A stretch of DNA of 64,000 nt from contig CASFPN010000043.1 in the NCBI GenBank assembly GCA_949296425.1, positions 26,612 to 90,611 of the forward strand, written 5' to 3'. Position 1 is the first letter of the stretch. Each line of letters starts with the position of its first letter. Position numbers and translations under genes: made by a program. The notes under the pieces are model-generated. The model worked only from the letters and a program-made list of their open reading frames with translations, did not search any database and had not been told where the DNA came from. Source of the stretch: an uncultured bacterium (GTDB lineage: Bacteria > Cyanobacteriota > Vampirovibrionia > Gastranaerophilales > Gastranaerophilaceae). Shown here piece by piece: positions 26,854 to 37,100 of the stretch.

Positions 26854-26924
26854 TCCCCAGGTTGGACTCGAACCAACAGCCTACCGGTTAACAGCCGGTT
26901 GCTCCGCCATTGAGCTACTGAGGA
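26854..26924 (-). tRNA. tRNA-Asn (anticodon GUU)
   Basis: 71 bases with acceptor TCCTCAG/CTGGGGA, D arm AGCTCAATGGCGGAGC, anticodon loop CTGTTAA (anticodon GTT) and T arm TTGGTTCGAGTCCAA. CCA is not encoded. It is the upstream member of a two-tRNA cluster with tRNA-Gln. Confidence 0.92.
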
Positions 26925-27013
26925 ATAAATTCTTCCGCAACTTAAATCAGTTGGGGCTTACGTATTTATTATATAATAAAAATTTTTTATTGTAAAGTAC
27001 TTTTTTTATTTTT

Positions 27014-28798
27014 TTATTTTATTGAAGATAATTGTACAAGAGTCGCAAAATCAGGGTATTTACAGCTTAATTCATTAAATGAGCCGATATCAATTAACTG
27101 TCCGTTTTTTATATAAATCAATTTATTGCATGCTTTTAGTGTTGACAGACGATGGGCTATTGCTATTATTGTTTTTGATTTACTTATATCCTTTAACATT
27201 TCGGTTATTTCATGTTCAACCTGTACGTCAAGAGCAGATGTCGCTTCATCCAGTATTATAATCTCCGGATCTCTGTAAAGTGCACGGGCTATTGCTAAAC
27301 GCTGTTTTTGCCCTTGTGAAAGCCCGTTTGCTCCTGATACTGCAGGAGCATTTATGCCTTCTGGAAACTCGGAAACTATATTATAGATTTGTGCGGCTTT
27401 TAATGCTTTTATCACTCCGTTATCATCAATTTTTTCGCAACCCCATGCTACATTTTCTTTAAATGTTTTGTTTAAAATATTTATTTGCTGAGGAACATAG
27501 CCGATTATATGTCTGAATTTGGGATAATTTTCATTTGTCAGTACAGTATTATCTACGATAATTTGGCCTGAGTCGGCGGGCAGCAGACCGGTTATTATGT
27601 CGGCAAGAGTGCTTTTGCCGGCTCCGGAAAGCCCAATTATACCTACAAAGTCGCCTTTGTTTATCTGGAATGATATATTTTTTATTACTTGTTTTTCGCC
27701 GTTATAAGAAAAATTTATATTTTTTAATTGAATTTTATCTTTAAAGTTTAATCTTTCATTTAACGGGCAGTCATGTTTCTCAAAATGTTCAAAGTCATAT
27801 TGTTCATAGGTTTCATTGATTTTTTTTACAAAATCCCGTGATGAATTAATATTAATAATTGCTGTTTGAATCCTGTTTAAAGCTGGCGCAATTCTGAAAA
27901 GTGCTGCCACGACTATTGCAAATGAAGCTATAAGTGCGGGGTTATTGCCGGTGTTTTGTATTGATAAAATGCTGGCCATTACAAGAAGTGCTGATACTAC
28001 CAGTATTTCTATTATGTAAGGCGGAATCGCTGCGTAAAATCCTTGTTTTATTTGAATTTGTTTTAATTTTGAGGCTGTTTTTACGAAGTTATTATAGAAC
28101 AAGTTTTCAGATGAGAGTATTTTCAAATCTTTAAGATTAGTAATATTATCAAGTAAGGCTGCTTTATATTCATGCGATATTTTAGTTAATACGGCAGATA
28201 TTTCAGAGGTTTTAGATTTAAAATATTTGTTTTGTATAAATAGTGTAATACATACAAATACAATTGTTATTATTGCAGGTATAAGATATTTAATCAAAAG
28301 TAAAGATATTACCATAATTATTATAATTGTATTTGTAAGAAGATTTAGTGCCCTGCAAACAAAACTGTCTATAACTTGTCCGGTAACTGTTTCAATTGTA
28401 TAAAGTTTATTTGTTTGTGAAATTTTCATAGTGTCTTTGTACGGAGCAAAGATATAGTAACTCATAAATTTATTCACAATATACTGTTTCCAGTTTGCAA
28501 CAAATTTTGCCTGAACATATTGGGTAAATATAATAAAAGCATTTTTTATTATAAAAATCAGCAGAACCGAAAGTCCTATTAAAAGTCCGCTCCGCAATGA
28601 ATTATCAATTTTTATGATTTTGAATGTGTCTGAAATAGCTTCCGGCTGGATAATTAAAAATATAAACGGATATATAAGTGCAATCCCGACAAATTCAAGA
28701 CAGCCTGCTATAAACGAAAGCATTGTAAATCCGCATAATTTTAGATATCTGCCTTTGCCGTAATATTTTAAAAATTGTGTAAAGTTCTCAAGAAACAT
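27014..28798 (-). CDS. ABC exporter, fused permease and ATPase
   Basis: 594 residues from ATG 28798 (MFLENFTQFLKYYG); the longer ORF runs into the divergent gene. Six predicted membrane helices occupy the first ~330 residues. The ATPase has Walker A GLSGAGKSTL, Q-loop 'GYVPQQ', signature 'GLSQGQKQRLAIARA' and Walker B IIILDEATSALD. The layout is that of homodimeric MsbA/PglK-type exporters, which move lipids, lipid-linked sugars or peptides outward; the substrate is not evident. It diverges from the BI-1 gene across a shared short promoter region containing overlapping TATAAT-like boxes. Confidence 0.93.
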   Translation of the reverse strand: MFLENFTQFLKYYGKGRYLKLCGFTMLSFIAGCLEFVGIALIYPFIFLIIQPEAISDTFKIIKIDNSLRSGLLIGLSVLLIFIIKNAFIIFTQYVQAKFVANWKQYIVNKFMSYYIFAPYKDTMKISQTNKLYTIETVTGQVIDSFVCRALNLLTNTIIIIMVISLLLIKYLIPAIITIVFVCITLFIQNKYFKSKTSEISAVLTKISHEYKAALLDNITNLKDLKILSSENLFYNNFVKTASKLKQIQIKQGFYAAIPPYIIEILVVSALLVMASILSIQNTGNNPALIASFAIVVAALFRIAPALNRIQTAIININSSRDFVKKINETYEQYDFEHFEKHDCPLNERLNFKDKIQLKNINFSYNGEKQVIKNISFQINKGDFVGIIGLSGAGKSTLADIITGLLPADSGQIIVDNTVLTNENYPKFRHIIGYVPQQINILNKTFKENVAWGCEKIDDNGVIKALKAAQIYNIVSEFPEGINAPAVSGANGLSQGQKQRLAIARALYRDPEIIILDEATSALDVQVEHEITEMLKDISKSKTIIAIAHRLSTLKACNKLIYIKNGQLIDIGSFNELSCKYPDFATLVQLSSIK

Positions 28799-28877
28799 TC
28801 TAAACCTTATTACATTATTAAGATATGGTATTTTTTTATGATATATTATATAATCATGGTAAAGGAAGGAGTTAATT

Positions 28878-29609
28878 ATGTCAAATCCTATATTAAATGA
28901 AGACAGGTTTTCTGCCGGAGAGAGAATTCTCGAGGGAGAACCTATGACAATTGCAGGTACTGTTAATAAAATTTTCATGCTTTTTGTATGCCTGCTTGCA
29001 GGAGCAGCCATTAGTGTGTATTCATTGTTTACAACACCGGCTATGGTTCCTGCTATGCTTGTTGTTAGCGCAATTGTATCTTTTATTCTTGTGCTTGCAA
29101 CATGTTTTAATATCAAAATAGCAAAATATACTGCTGCACCTTATGCGTTATTTGAAGGTCTTATGCTCGGTGCTGTGTCTATGCTTTTTGAGGCTCAATG
29201 GCATGGTATAATATTGCAGGCTGTATTTGCTACATTTGCTACAATGTTTGTCATGCTAATGCTTTATAAAGCCCGTATAATTAAATATACTGCAAAATTT
29301 CAGGCTGTTTTGATGACTGCAATGTTCTCTGTTTTGGCCATTTATCTTATTCAATTTATTGCATCATTTTTTGGCCGCAGTATTCCTTTAATTTGGGAAG
29401 CGGGCCCTGTAGGAATTATATTTAGTCTTATAGTTGTCGGGATTGCAGCATTTTCATTGATCCAAGATTTCTTTTTTATTGAAAATGCTTCGCAGAATAT
29501 GCTTAGCAAGGATTACGAATGGTATGGTGCCATGGGGTTGATGATTACCCTAGTATGGCTGTATATGGAAATATTGAGATTGTTTGCAAAGTTAAACAGC
29601 AGAAATTAA
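28878..29609 (+). CDS. Bax inhibitor-1/YccA-family membrane protein
   Basis: 243 residues after AAGGAAGGAG. After a ~25-residue cytoplasmic start ('FSAGERILEGEPMTIAGTVNK', typical of the bacterial BI-1/YccA group) seven hydrophobic helices follow, ending in 'EWYGAMGLMITLVWLYMEILRLFA'. Bacterial members are membrane proteins of uncertain role; some act as pH-gated calcium leaks or FtsH-linked regulators. The gene is monocistronic with a clear terminator and diverges from the ABC exporter. Confidence 0.9.
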   Translation: MSNPILNEDRFSAGERILEGEPMTIAGTVNKIFMLFVCLLAGAAISVYSLFTTPAMVPAMLVVSAIVSFILVLATCFNIKIAKYTAAPYALFEGLMLGAVSMLFEAQWHGIILQAVFATFATMFVMLMLYKARIIKYTAKFQAVLMTAMFSVLAIYLIQFIASFFGRSIPLIWEAGPVGIIFSLIVVGIAAFSLIQDFFFIENASQNMLSKDYEWYGAMGLMITLVWLYMEILRLFAKLNSRN

Positions 29610-29613
29610 AGAT

Positions 29614-29640
29614 AAAAAGCTCCTGAATAAGGAGCTTTTT
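29614..29640 (+). terminator. Terminator of BI-1-family gene
   Basis: AAAAAGCTCC / GGAGCTTTTT with loop TGAATAA, directly after the stop. Confidence 0.85.
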
Positions 29641-29689
29641 ATTTGGATAATTTTCCATTTATTATTTAATCCAATGATAATCCGCACGC

Positions 29690-29750
29690 TTTCGGGGCGA
29701 GGGCAATTCTGAGCTTCTTAATCTTTTTTATAATAAAACTTCTCTTAATA
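29690..29750 (-). pseudogene. Orphan relic of the prepilin leader with start codon lost
   Basis: The minus strand matches the 5' end of the other prepilin-like genes (ribosome site, 'AAAAAGATTAAGAAGCTCAG', then the tract) but the ATG is ATA (29731-29729). The tract is GCCCTCGCCCCG, still 10 bases long but interrupted by two substitutions (29694-29703 on the plus strand). No pilin coding sequence follows. It is a decayed, separated leader. Confidence 0.75.
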
Positions 29751-29767
29751 TTTATGCAGCATGTTTA

Positions 29768-31084
29768 TTATGATGATTTTTCAGTGTTTGTCAATATTAA
29801 TTCGCCGAATATTTTTCCGTTTTTTAATTCTTTAATTCTTACATTTTGTATGGTGTTTAAAAATTTTTTGTCATCGGAATTTTTTATAAGTACTGTCAAG
29901 TAGTTTCGTGTCACCCCTTTTAATAAGCCTGTTCGTTTATCCGGATGCTTTTCTATCAGAGTTTCGCGTTCAGTACCTATATTTTTGTTTATAAATTCAA
30001 TGTGCTTAAACATAGAAAGCGCTTTAACAATATCGCAGCGCCACTGTCTTGTCTTTTCATCAACCTGATTTGATGCAAGTGCTCCAATTGTCCCTTTTCT
30101 TATAGAGTAAGGAAAGGTATGAATTTGCGAAAGCCCGGAAACTCTCAAATTTTCAAGTGTTGTGTTAAAATCTTCTTCTGTTTCTCCTGCAAAACCCGTT
30201 ATAATGTCGCTTCCGAGAAAAGGCATGTCAAACATTGAGTTAATTTTATCAATTTGTTTAAGATAATCTTCAACTTTATAAAATCTGTTCATTGATTTAA
30301 GGGTTTTGTTGCATGCTGATTGTAATGAAAGATGAAAATGAGGACAGAATTTTTTAGACTTCGACAAGAATTTAAGCAGCTCATCAGTAATTTCATGAGG
30401 ATTTAATGAGCCGAGCCTGTAACGTTCTATAGTTGTACGATTTTCAATTTCTTTTAAAAGATCAAGAAGTGTCAAACCGAATTCTTTTCCCCACAATCCA
30501 ATATGAATACCTGTCAGCACAACTTCCTTAAATCCGTGCTGCGATAAATTGTTAATCTGCCTTATTATAAAATCAACATCGGCACTTCTGCTTTTACCGC
30601 GCGCAAAAGGAATAATACAATAAGAACATCTGTTATCGCATCCGTCCTGAATTTTCAGGCTTGCTCTGGTTTTGGTTATGTCATGCAAAATAACTTTGTT
30701 AAATTCTGTCTGCTGCATTATATCTGCTACAATGCAATGTTGTTTTTCATGTGCTTGTATAATTTCATAAAGGGTAAATTTTTCATTATTTCCGATTACA
30801 TAGTCAACGAATTCGTTCTCAAGAAGTTTTTCTTTTTCTATCTGTGCAAGGCATCCGGTAATTATATTGATTAATTTCGAATTTTTATGCTTTGCCGCCC
30901 GCAGAAGATACAAGGCCTCATTATCACTTTTGTGTGTTACTGTGCAGGAATTAAGTATATAATAATCAGCATCTTCAATATTTTTTGTTTGAATAATTCC
31001 GTTTTTTGCTAAATTTTCAGCTATAACTGAGCTTTCAAACTGGTTAGCTTTACAGCCCATTGTGTGAATATAAAACTTTTTCAT
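29768..31084 (-). CDS. mtaB: tRNA (N6-threonylcarbamoyladenosine37-C2)-methylthiotransferase MtaB
   Basis: 438 residues of the MiaB/MtaB family. The N-terminal UPF0004 domain has its three Cys (GCKAN, NSCTV, GCLAQ), the radical SAM cluster is CDNRCSYC near residue 150, and a TRAM-like C-terminus follows. The N-terminal 'TMGCKANQFES' and overall length favour MtaB over MiaB or RimO. The enzyme adds a methylthio group to t6A37 in tRNAs that read ANN codons. TATATT ends six bases before the ATG and there is no Shine-Dalgarno, consistent with leaderless translation. Confidence 0.93.
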   Translation of the reverse strand: MKKFYIHTMGCKANQFESSVIAENLAKNGIIQTKNIEDADYYILNSCTVTHKSDNEALYLLRAAKHKNSKLINIITGCLAQIEKEKLLENEFVDYVIGNNEKFTLYEIIQAHEKQHCIVADIMQQTEFNKVILHDITKTRASLKIQDGCDNRCSYCIIPFARGKSRSADVDFIIRQINNLSQHGFKEVVLTGIHIGLWGKEFGLTLLDLLKEIENRTTIERYRLGSLNPHEITDELLKFLSKSKKFCPHFHLSLQSACNKTLKSMNRFYKVEDYLKQIDKINSMFDMPFLGSDIITGFAGETEEDFNTTLENLRVSGLSQIHTFPYSIRKGTIGALASNQVDEKTRQWRCDIVKALSMFKHIEFINKNIGTERETLIEKHPDKRTGLLKGVTRNYLTVLIKNSDDKKFLNTIQNVRIKELKNGKIFGELILTNTEKSS

Positions 31085-31212
31085 AATTATAATATATATG
31101 AAAAATAAAATAACTTGTAAATAATCTTTACAAATTTAGTATTTTTTAGCAAAAAATTTTACTTTTGGTTTTTAATAGAGTATAATTATTTTGTGAAAGT
31201 GTAGGTGTGTGT

Positions 31213-32115
31213 ATGCAAATTTCTTCTATCAGCCCTAATTTTACCGGCAGACGCGATAATATTGATGCATTAATCTCTCTTGATGACAGGTCTATACAAC
31301 AGCTGGCATATTTAAAAACTAATAAAAAAGCAAATGAAAAGAAACATCGCAGAATTACAAATACACTTATTGCGGCTGCTCCTGTCGCAGCAGGTTTGAG
31401 CGCTGCAGTATTTTCTAAAGGAAAAACTAAAATATTTTCAAAAGAAGTTTCAGGTTTGGCTGCAAAACTTGCAAACGGTTTAAAAGTCGGCGGTTTATGG
31501 GCAGCTGCATTAGGCGCAGTTGGACTTGTGGGAGTCGTAAATAACGAACTGGTAAATTCATCGGATAAAGTAAGAAAATTCGAAAAAGACCATCCGATAC
31601 TCTCAATTATAGGTCTGTTAGCTGCAGGGTTTGGTGCAATCTCGTTAACAGGAAAACTTGCCGGGAAATTGGCATCTGTTGAAGCTCCTAAATTCCTTCA
31701 AAAAGGGACTGAACAATTCGCAAGATTTTTAAATACAAATAAATCAATAGCATCAGTAAAACAGGGAACGAAAAATTTAATTTCTAAAGTTCCGTCAGCA
31801 TTGAAAGAAGCCGGTGAAACAGCTTTAGACTGGGCTCCGCAGGTATTGTTACTCGGCGGTTTGTTCCATTCTCTAGGGCATCGTACGGCTGTTAACAGAG
31901 AATTCGGTAAAAATTATTCAGAATTAAAAGAAAAACAGTTGATGTTGTCAAAAGCACGTCAAAGAGAACTCCAAATAGAAAATGATTTCTTAAGACAAAA
32001 TGCTCAGAACTGTGAGGAGCTCGCATTAGTAAAAGATCCTTTGAAGAATTTGCCTGATGAAGTGATTGACAAGATAAACGTCCTTAATGAAGACGCAATT
32101 GAAGAAGAAGTTTAA
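31213..32115 (+). CDS. membrane protein with N-terminal 'PNFTG' motif (300 aa, unknown)
   Basis: Starts MQISSISPNFTGRRDN, another instance of the short 'xxFTG' leader. The body has three or four hydrophobic, Ala/Gly-rich segments ('TLIAAAPVAAGLSAAVF', 'LWAAALGAVGLVGVV', 'ILSIIGLLAAGFGAISL') alternating with basic amphipathic stretches, then a charged coiled-coil-like C-terminus. TATAAT lies about 30 bases upstream. The family is not recognised; a membrane-associated role is inferred. Confidence 0.7.
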   Translation: MQISSISPNFTGRRDNIDALISLDDRSIQQLAYLKTNKKANEKKHRRITNTLIAAAPVAAGLSAAVFSKGKTKIFSKEVSGLAAKLANGLKVGGLWAAALGAVGLVGVVNNELVNSSDKVRKFEKDHPILSIIGLLAAGFGAISLTGKLAGKLASVEAPKFLQKGTEQFARFLNTNKSIASVKQGTKNLISKVPSALKEAGETALDWAPQVLLLGGLFHSLGHRTAVNREFGKNYSELKEKQLMLSKARQRELQIENDFLRQNAQNCEELALVKDPLKNLPDEVIDKINVLNEDAIEEEV

Positions 32116-32158
32116 TTTGATTATTTGTTCATAAATACAAAAGCACAGCATTCTATTT

Positions 32159-32176
32159 CACGGGTGCCGTGTTTTT
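32159..32176 (+). terminator. Short terminator after the 300-aa gene
   Basis: CACGG-GTG-CCGTG followed by TTTTT. Confidence 0.5.
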
Positions 32177-32229
32177 GTAGATAATTATATTTTTATAAAA
32201 ATTCATTGTTTTTGTGATATATTTTTTGT

Positions 32230-32754
32230 ATGACAGAACTTTTGATTTTATATGTTTTGTTAAAACGGGACTTAACTATGTATGCTGTGCAAAAGCATAT
32301 TGAAGATATTTTTGCCCCGTTTACAAAACCGAGTTTCGGAGCTTTGAATCCTGCTTTAAAACGACTTGGTGCAAACGGTTTTTTAACATCCAGAAAAATG
32401 ATGTCTGACGGTGGAAAGTTATCGGTATATTATTCAATTACTACTCAGGGAAAAAATGAACTTAAACGTTTAATTTTGGAAGATTTAAGCGAAAATCCGC
32501 TTCAATTTTATTCAAATTCAAGAATAAAAATTTCATGCGCAGATGTTTTGTCCGTAGAGGAAAAACAAAGACTTTTTTTCTCTGTAAAATCGCGCGCAAT
32601 GCGTTTCAAAACTCAGGCTCAAAATATTTTGAATGATGAGTATAAGCACACAAATTTTTATCAAAAAATCATTTTGGACAACACCGTTTGTGATATGTCA
32701 AATTTTATAACTATTGTGGAAGGTTTGGAGAAGGATAATGCCGGCAATAGTTAG
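32230..32754 (+). CDS. PadR-family transcriptional regulator
   Basis: 174 residues. The N-terminal winged helix reads LLILYVLLKRDLTMYAVQ...FGALNPALKRLGANGFL, the PadR pattern, and the wing has 'KLSVYYSITTQGKNEL'; the C-terminal half forms the dimerisation helices. PadR proteins repress genes for stress or phenolic responses, but the ligand varies. An extended -10 (TGATATATT, -10 at 32218-32223) ends six bases before the ATG without a Shine-Dalgarno, so the message is probably leaderless. The reading frame overlaps the next gene by 17 bases, implying an operon. Confidence 0.85.
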   Translation: MTELLILYVLLKRDLTMYAVQKHIEDIFAPFTKPSFGALNPALKRLGANGFLTSRKMMSDGGKLSVYYSITTQGKNELKRLILEDLSENPLQFYSNSRIKISCADVLSVEEKQRLFFSVKSRAMRFKTQAQNILNDEYKHTNFYQKIILDNTVCDMSNFITIVEGLEKDNAGNS

Positions 32755-34009
32755 TGAGGTATTAAAAAACTCAATCGCTGAAGAACTTGGTATTCAGCCA
32801 AAAGACGAAATAGTGTCTGTTGATGATACTAAAATGTCTGATATGATTGACTATAATTTTCTTTGTAAATCTGAATTACTTACAATAGAAATAAGAAAGG
32901 CTGACGGTAATACCGAAATAATTGAAATAGAAAAGGATTTTGATGAGGATTTGGGTATTGTTTTTGAAAGCGCTGTGTTCGACAGAATTAAACCGTGTCT
33001 GAATAAATGTATTTTTTGTTTTGTAGACCAGCAGCCGGAGGGTTTACGTGATACATTGTATGTTAAAGATGATGATTACAGGCTTTCTTATCTTCAAGGA
33101 ACATATATTACTTTAACTAATTTGACGGAAAAGGACAAAGAACGAATAAAACAAATGCACCTCGGTCCTTTTTATGTTTCTGTCCATACAACAAATCCCG
33201 AATTGCGCGTAAAAATGTTAAGAAACCCGAAAGCCGGCAAGGCTCTGGAAAATTTAAACTGGTTTAGAAAAAACAAAATACCTTTTCATGCTCAAATTGT
33301 TTTATGCCCCGGTTATAATGACGGTGTAGAACTTGAAAGAACTCTCTCAGATCTTTCCAAATTAAAAAATACTGTTCTTTCAACCGCTATTGTTCCTGTA
33401 GGGGTTACACAATTCAGAAAAGACAACTTGGAGCGTGTTGATAAAGCATGTGCGCGTCAAACAATAGATATTGCCTCAAAATACAGGCGTGTATGTTGTT
33501 CGGATGAGTTTTTTTTACTTGCTGAATATGATATTCCGCCTGCAAAATACTACGGCAGCTTTTCTCAGCTTGAAGATGGTGTAGGGGCATTAAGACTTCT
33601 TCTTGATGATTTTAAATCAAGAAGATTACCTAAAAAATTGATTAAGCCATTAAAAATTTCTTTTGCAACGAGTTTCGCGGCTAAATATGCAATTGAAAAA
33701 ATAGCTGATAAATTGAATAAAATTAAAAATCTTACTGTTACTGTAAATCCTGTTAAATCGAAATACTGGGGGGATGACATTACTGTTGCAGGCTTGATAA
33801 CAACAGAGGATTTGATAAAGACTGTCAAGGAAATTGATACTGATCTTGTCATAATCCCTTCTGTTATGTTGAAACCATATTCAGAAGATTTTCTTGACGG
33901 AAGAAATCTTAGTTATGTAAAAAAATGTACCCGAAAAGAATTTTTTGTGGTAAAGAATATATATTCAATGGAAGAAATTATAACCTATCTAAATGAAATG
34001 AGCTTTTAA
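32738..34009 (+). CDS. PDZ/radical SAM/DUF512 protein (TIGR03279-like)
   Basis: 423 residues from ATG 32738 (MPAIVSEVLKNS), preceded by GGAGAAGGA inside the padR 3' end. A degenerate PDZ-like domain (residues ~1-70) leads to 'CLNKCIFCFVDQQPEGLR' (CX3CX2C, about residues 87-94), then the DUF512 half with 'GVTQFR' and 'SDEFFLLAEYDIPPAKYYG'. This architecture is found in cyanobacteria and Clostridia; the reaction is unknown. Its 17-base overlap with padR suggests joint expression. Confidence 0.88.
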   Translation: MPAIVSEVLKNSIAEELGIQPKDEIVSVDDTKMSDMIDYNFLCKSELLTIEIRKADGNTEIIEIEKDFDEDLGIVFESAVFDRIKPCLNKCIFCFVDQQPEGLRDTLYVKDDDYRLSYLQGTYITLTNLTEKDKERIKQMHLGPFYVSVHTTNPELRVKMLRNPKAGKALENLNWFRKNKIPFHAQIVLCPGYNDGVELERTLSDLSKLKNTVLSTAIVPVGVTQFRKDNLERVDKACARQTIDIASKYRRVCCSDEFFLLAEYDIPPAKYYGSFSQLEDGVGALRLLLDDFKSRRLPKKLIKPLKISFATSFAAKYAIEKIADKLNKIKNLTVTVNPVKSKYWGDDITVAGLITTEDLIKTVKEIDTDLVIIPSVMLKPYSEDFLDGRNLSYVKKCTRKEFFVVKNIYSMEEIITYLNEMSF

Positions 34010-34119
34010 TGGAGATAAAAGTATCATTTTCCCCCCTGTTTTATGGCGGGGAAGGATTCCTTGAGCGGATTGATTTGGGATGACAGAATGGTCTGATGGC
34101 TGTTTATATTAAAATATAA

Positions 34120-34149
34120 AAAAGCGGAGTTTTATTAAACTCCGCTTTT
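34120..34149. terminator. Bidirectional terminator between DUF512 gene and nifJ
   Basis: AAAAGCGGAGTTT-tatt-AAACTCCGCTTTT: a 13-bp stem with A and T runs on both sides, serving both convergent genes. Confidence 0.85.
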
Positions 34150-34171
34150 CAGTTTTATTATGAAATCAATT

Positions 34172-37100
34172 TTATTTCATAAGTTCGCCGACAGCTTTGT
34201 AAACTGCCATACGTTTTGCAGCATCTTCTTCTGCCTGTGCATAAAGAGCTTCTGCAGCTTCCGGATTTGTTTTCATCAGAGATTTATAACGTCCTTCTGA
34301 TCTGATGAATTCTTGATAGCTGCCTTTCGGATCTTTAGCATCCCAGCTGAACGGAGCTTCCGGATGATCCGGATTGTATCTGTAAAGCGGGAAGTAGCCT
34401 GCTTCAACAGCACGTTTTTGTTCTGTCTGGGTTTTACTCATATCAATACCGTGAGCGATACAAGGAGCATAAGCAAAGATGATAGAAGGTCCTTTGTAAG
34501 CTTCAGCTTCTTTGAATGCTTTAAGAGTTTGAGCTCTGTCAGCACCAAGAGCAACTGATGCTACATATACATAACCGTAAGACATACTCATCAAGCCCAT
34601 GTTTTTCTTGTAAGTTCTCTTACCGCCTGTTGCAAATTTTGCAACTGCACCTGTAGGAGTAGATTTAGAAGCCTGACCGCCGGTATTTGAGTAAACTTCG
34701 GTATCAAGGACAAGGATATTAACATCTTTGTCTTGAGCTAATACGTGGTCAATACCGCCGTATCCGATATCATTTGCCCAGCCGTCACCGCCGATAATCC
34801 ATACGGATTTGTCAGTGAAGTAATCTTGAAGTTCTCTGACTTTTGCTAAATCAGTACATTGAACATCTTTGTATTTAGCAAGAACTTCTTTTGCTTTATC
34901 CTGTGCTTTAACAGCTTCTTCAGTTTTTGAATTTTCGAAGTGAGCCATAGCGCCTTCAAGAGCTTCTTTCAAATCAGCAGGAGTTTTTTCGTTAGAAAGA
35001 ACTTTTTCTACATAAGATTTTAAAGTTGCTCTGTTCTGATCAACCGCCAATCTCATACCGAAGCCGAATTCAGCATTGTCTTCAAACAATGAGTTAGCCC
35101 ATGCAGGTCCTCTACCGTCTTTATTCTTAGTATAAGGAATAGTCGGGAAAGTCCCTGAATAAATTGAAGAACAGCCTGTTGCGTTTGCAACGATAACATT
35201 TTCACCGAACAATTGAGAAACAAGTTTAACGTAAGGAGTTTCGCCGCAGCCTGCACATGCGCCTGAGAATTCAAACAACGGTTTTCTAAGCATTGCGCCT
35301 TTAATTGTGTTAGTGTTGTTTTTACCCATAACGTTGTCAGGAAGTGCATCGAAGAATTCTTCGTTAACCATTTCTCCAGCTGCTTCTTCTTTTTCAATAG
35401 AAGACCAGGTTAAAGCTTCTTTGCCTGCAACTTTAGCCATCGGACATTGATCTATACAAACACCGCAGCCGGTACAATCTTTGCAGTAAACCTGAACTTT
35501 GAATTTTTCTCCGTGATCGTTCGGTTTTGCATCAACTGTATTGAATGATGCAGGAGCATCTTTCAAATCATCTGCTTCAACAAGTTTGGTTCTGATAGCA
35601 GCATGCGGGCAAGCAGAAGCACAAATGCCGCACTGAATACAAAATTCTGAGTTCCAGTGAGGTACACGAGGGGCAATTCCGCGTTTTTCAAGGCAGGCTG
35701 TTCCGGTCGGGATTACGCCGTCATTTGACATTGCTGATACAGGAATATCATCACCTTTTTGTCTCATTGAAGGTTCAATGATTTTTTTAGCAAAGTCTGA
35801 TGCGTTATCAGGAATTAATTTAACATCATCTGCACATCCCACTCCGTCAAGCGATGCTGGAATAGGTACTTCTTCTGTTGCGTTAACAGCAGCATCAATC
35901 AATGCTAAGTTCATGTTAACAACATCGTCGCCTTTTTTCTTGAAGGTTTTCTTAGTCATTTCTCTCATGCCTTCAAGAGCCTGTTCAAACGGAATAATGC
36001 CTGATACTTTGAAGTATGCAACCATCATAACGGTGTTTGCACCTTTGCCTCTTAAGCCCGGCTGTTGTTCGATAAGTTTTTCAGCATCTACGTTGTAGAA
36101 TTTGATTTTCTTATCAATAATAGTTTTTTGCATATCGCGTGTAAGATGAGCAAATGCTTCATCTTTAGTGTACGGGCTGTTAAGTAAGAAAGTACCGCCT
36201 TCTTTAATACCTTTTAACAGGTCATATCTGCCTACGTAAGCATGAGCTGAGCAAGATACAAAATCAGGTGCTGTGATAAGGTAAGTTGATTTAATCGGTT
36301 TGTCGCCGAATCTTAAGTGAGAAACGGTTACACCGAAAGATTTTTTAGAGTCATAAGCAAAGTAAGCTTGTGCGTCTTTGTTAGTGTACTGACCGATAAT
36401 CTTAATTGAGTTTTTGTTAGCACCAACTGTACCGTCAGAACCTAAGCCCCAGAACATGCAGTTTGTAGTACCTTCGGGTTCTGTAACGATGTGTTCTTCA
36501 ACTTTTAATGATTTGTGAGTAACATCATCTTCAATACCAACTGTAAATCCGTGGAAACCGTTATTTTCAGCGTGTTTGTAAACTGCAAGCACCATAGACG
36601 GAGTGAATTCTTTAGAAGCCAAACCGTAACGGCCGCCGATAATTCTAACGTCTTTGCCTTCCATAGCTGCTACAACATCTAAATACAACGGTTCACCGAT
36701 TGAACCCGGTTCTTTAGTTCTGTCTAAAACAGTAACACGTTTAGCAGTTGCAGGTACTGCAGCTAAGAAACGTTTAACATCAAACGGTCTGTATAATCTA
36801 ACCTTAACCAAGCCGTATTTAGTACCGCGTTTAGCGTTCAGGTATTCAATTGTTTCTTCGATTGTTTCGCAGCCAGAACCCATTGCAACAATAACATCTG
36901 TAGCATCAGGAGCACCTACGTAATCAAACGGATGATACTGTCTGCCTGTTACTGCTGCAACTTTGTCCATATATTCCTGAACGATATCGGGAACTGCATC
37001 ATAATATTTATTAACTGTTTCACGGCCTTGGAAGTAAACGTCTGTGTTTTGTGCACCGACTTTGCAGACGGGTGCTTCAGGTCTTAATGCTCTTTGTCTG

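Noticed and set aside
34021..34092. Further GTCAT/ATCT-type hairpin before the nifJ terminator
   Set aside because: Only 'GATTCC...GGGATGAC' remains with two or three paired bases; too weak to list.
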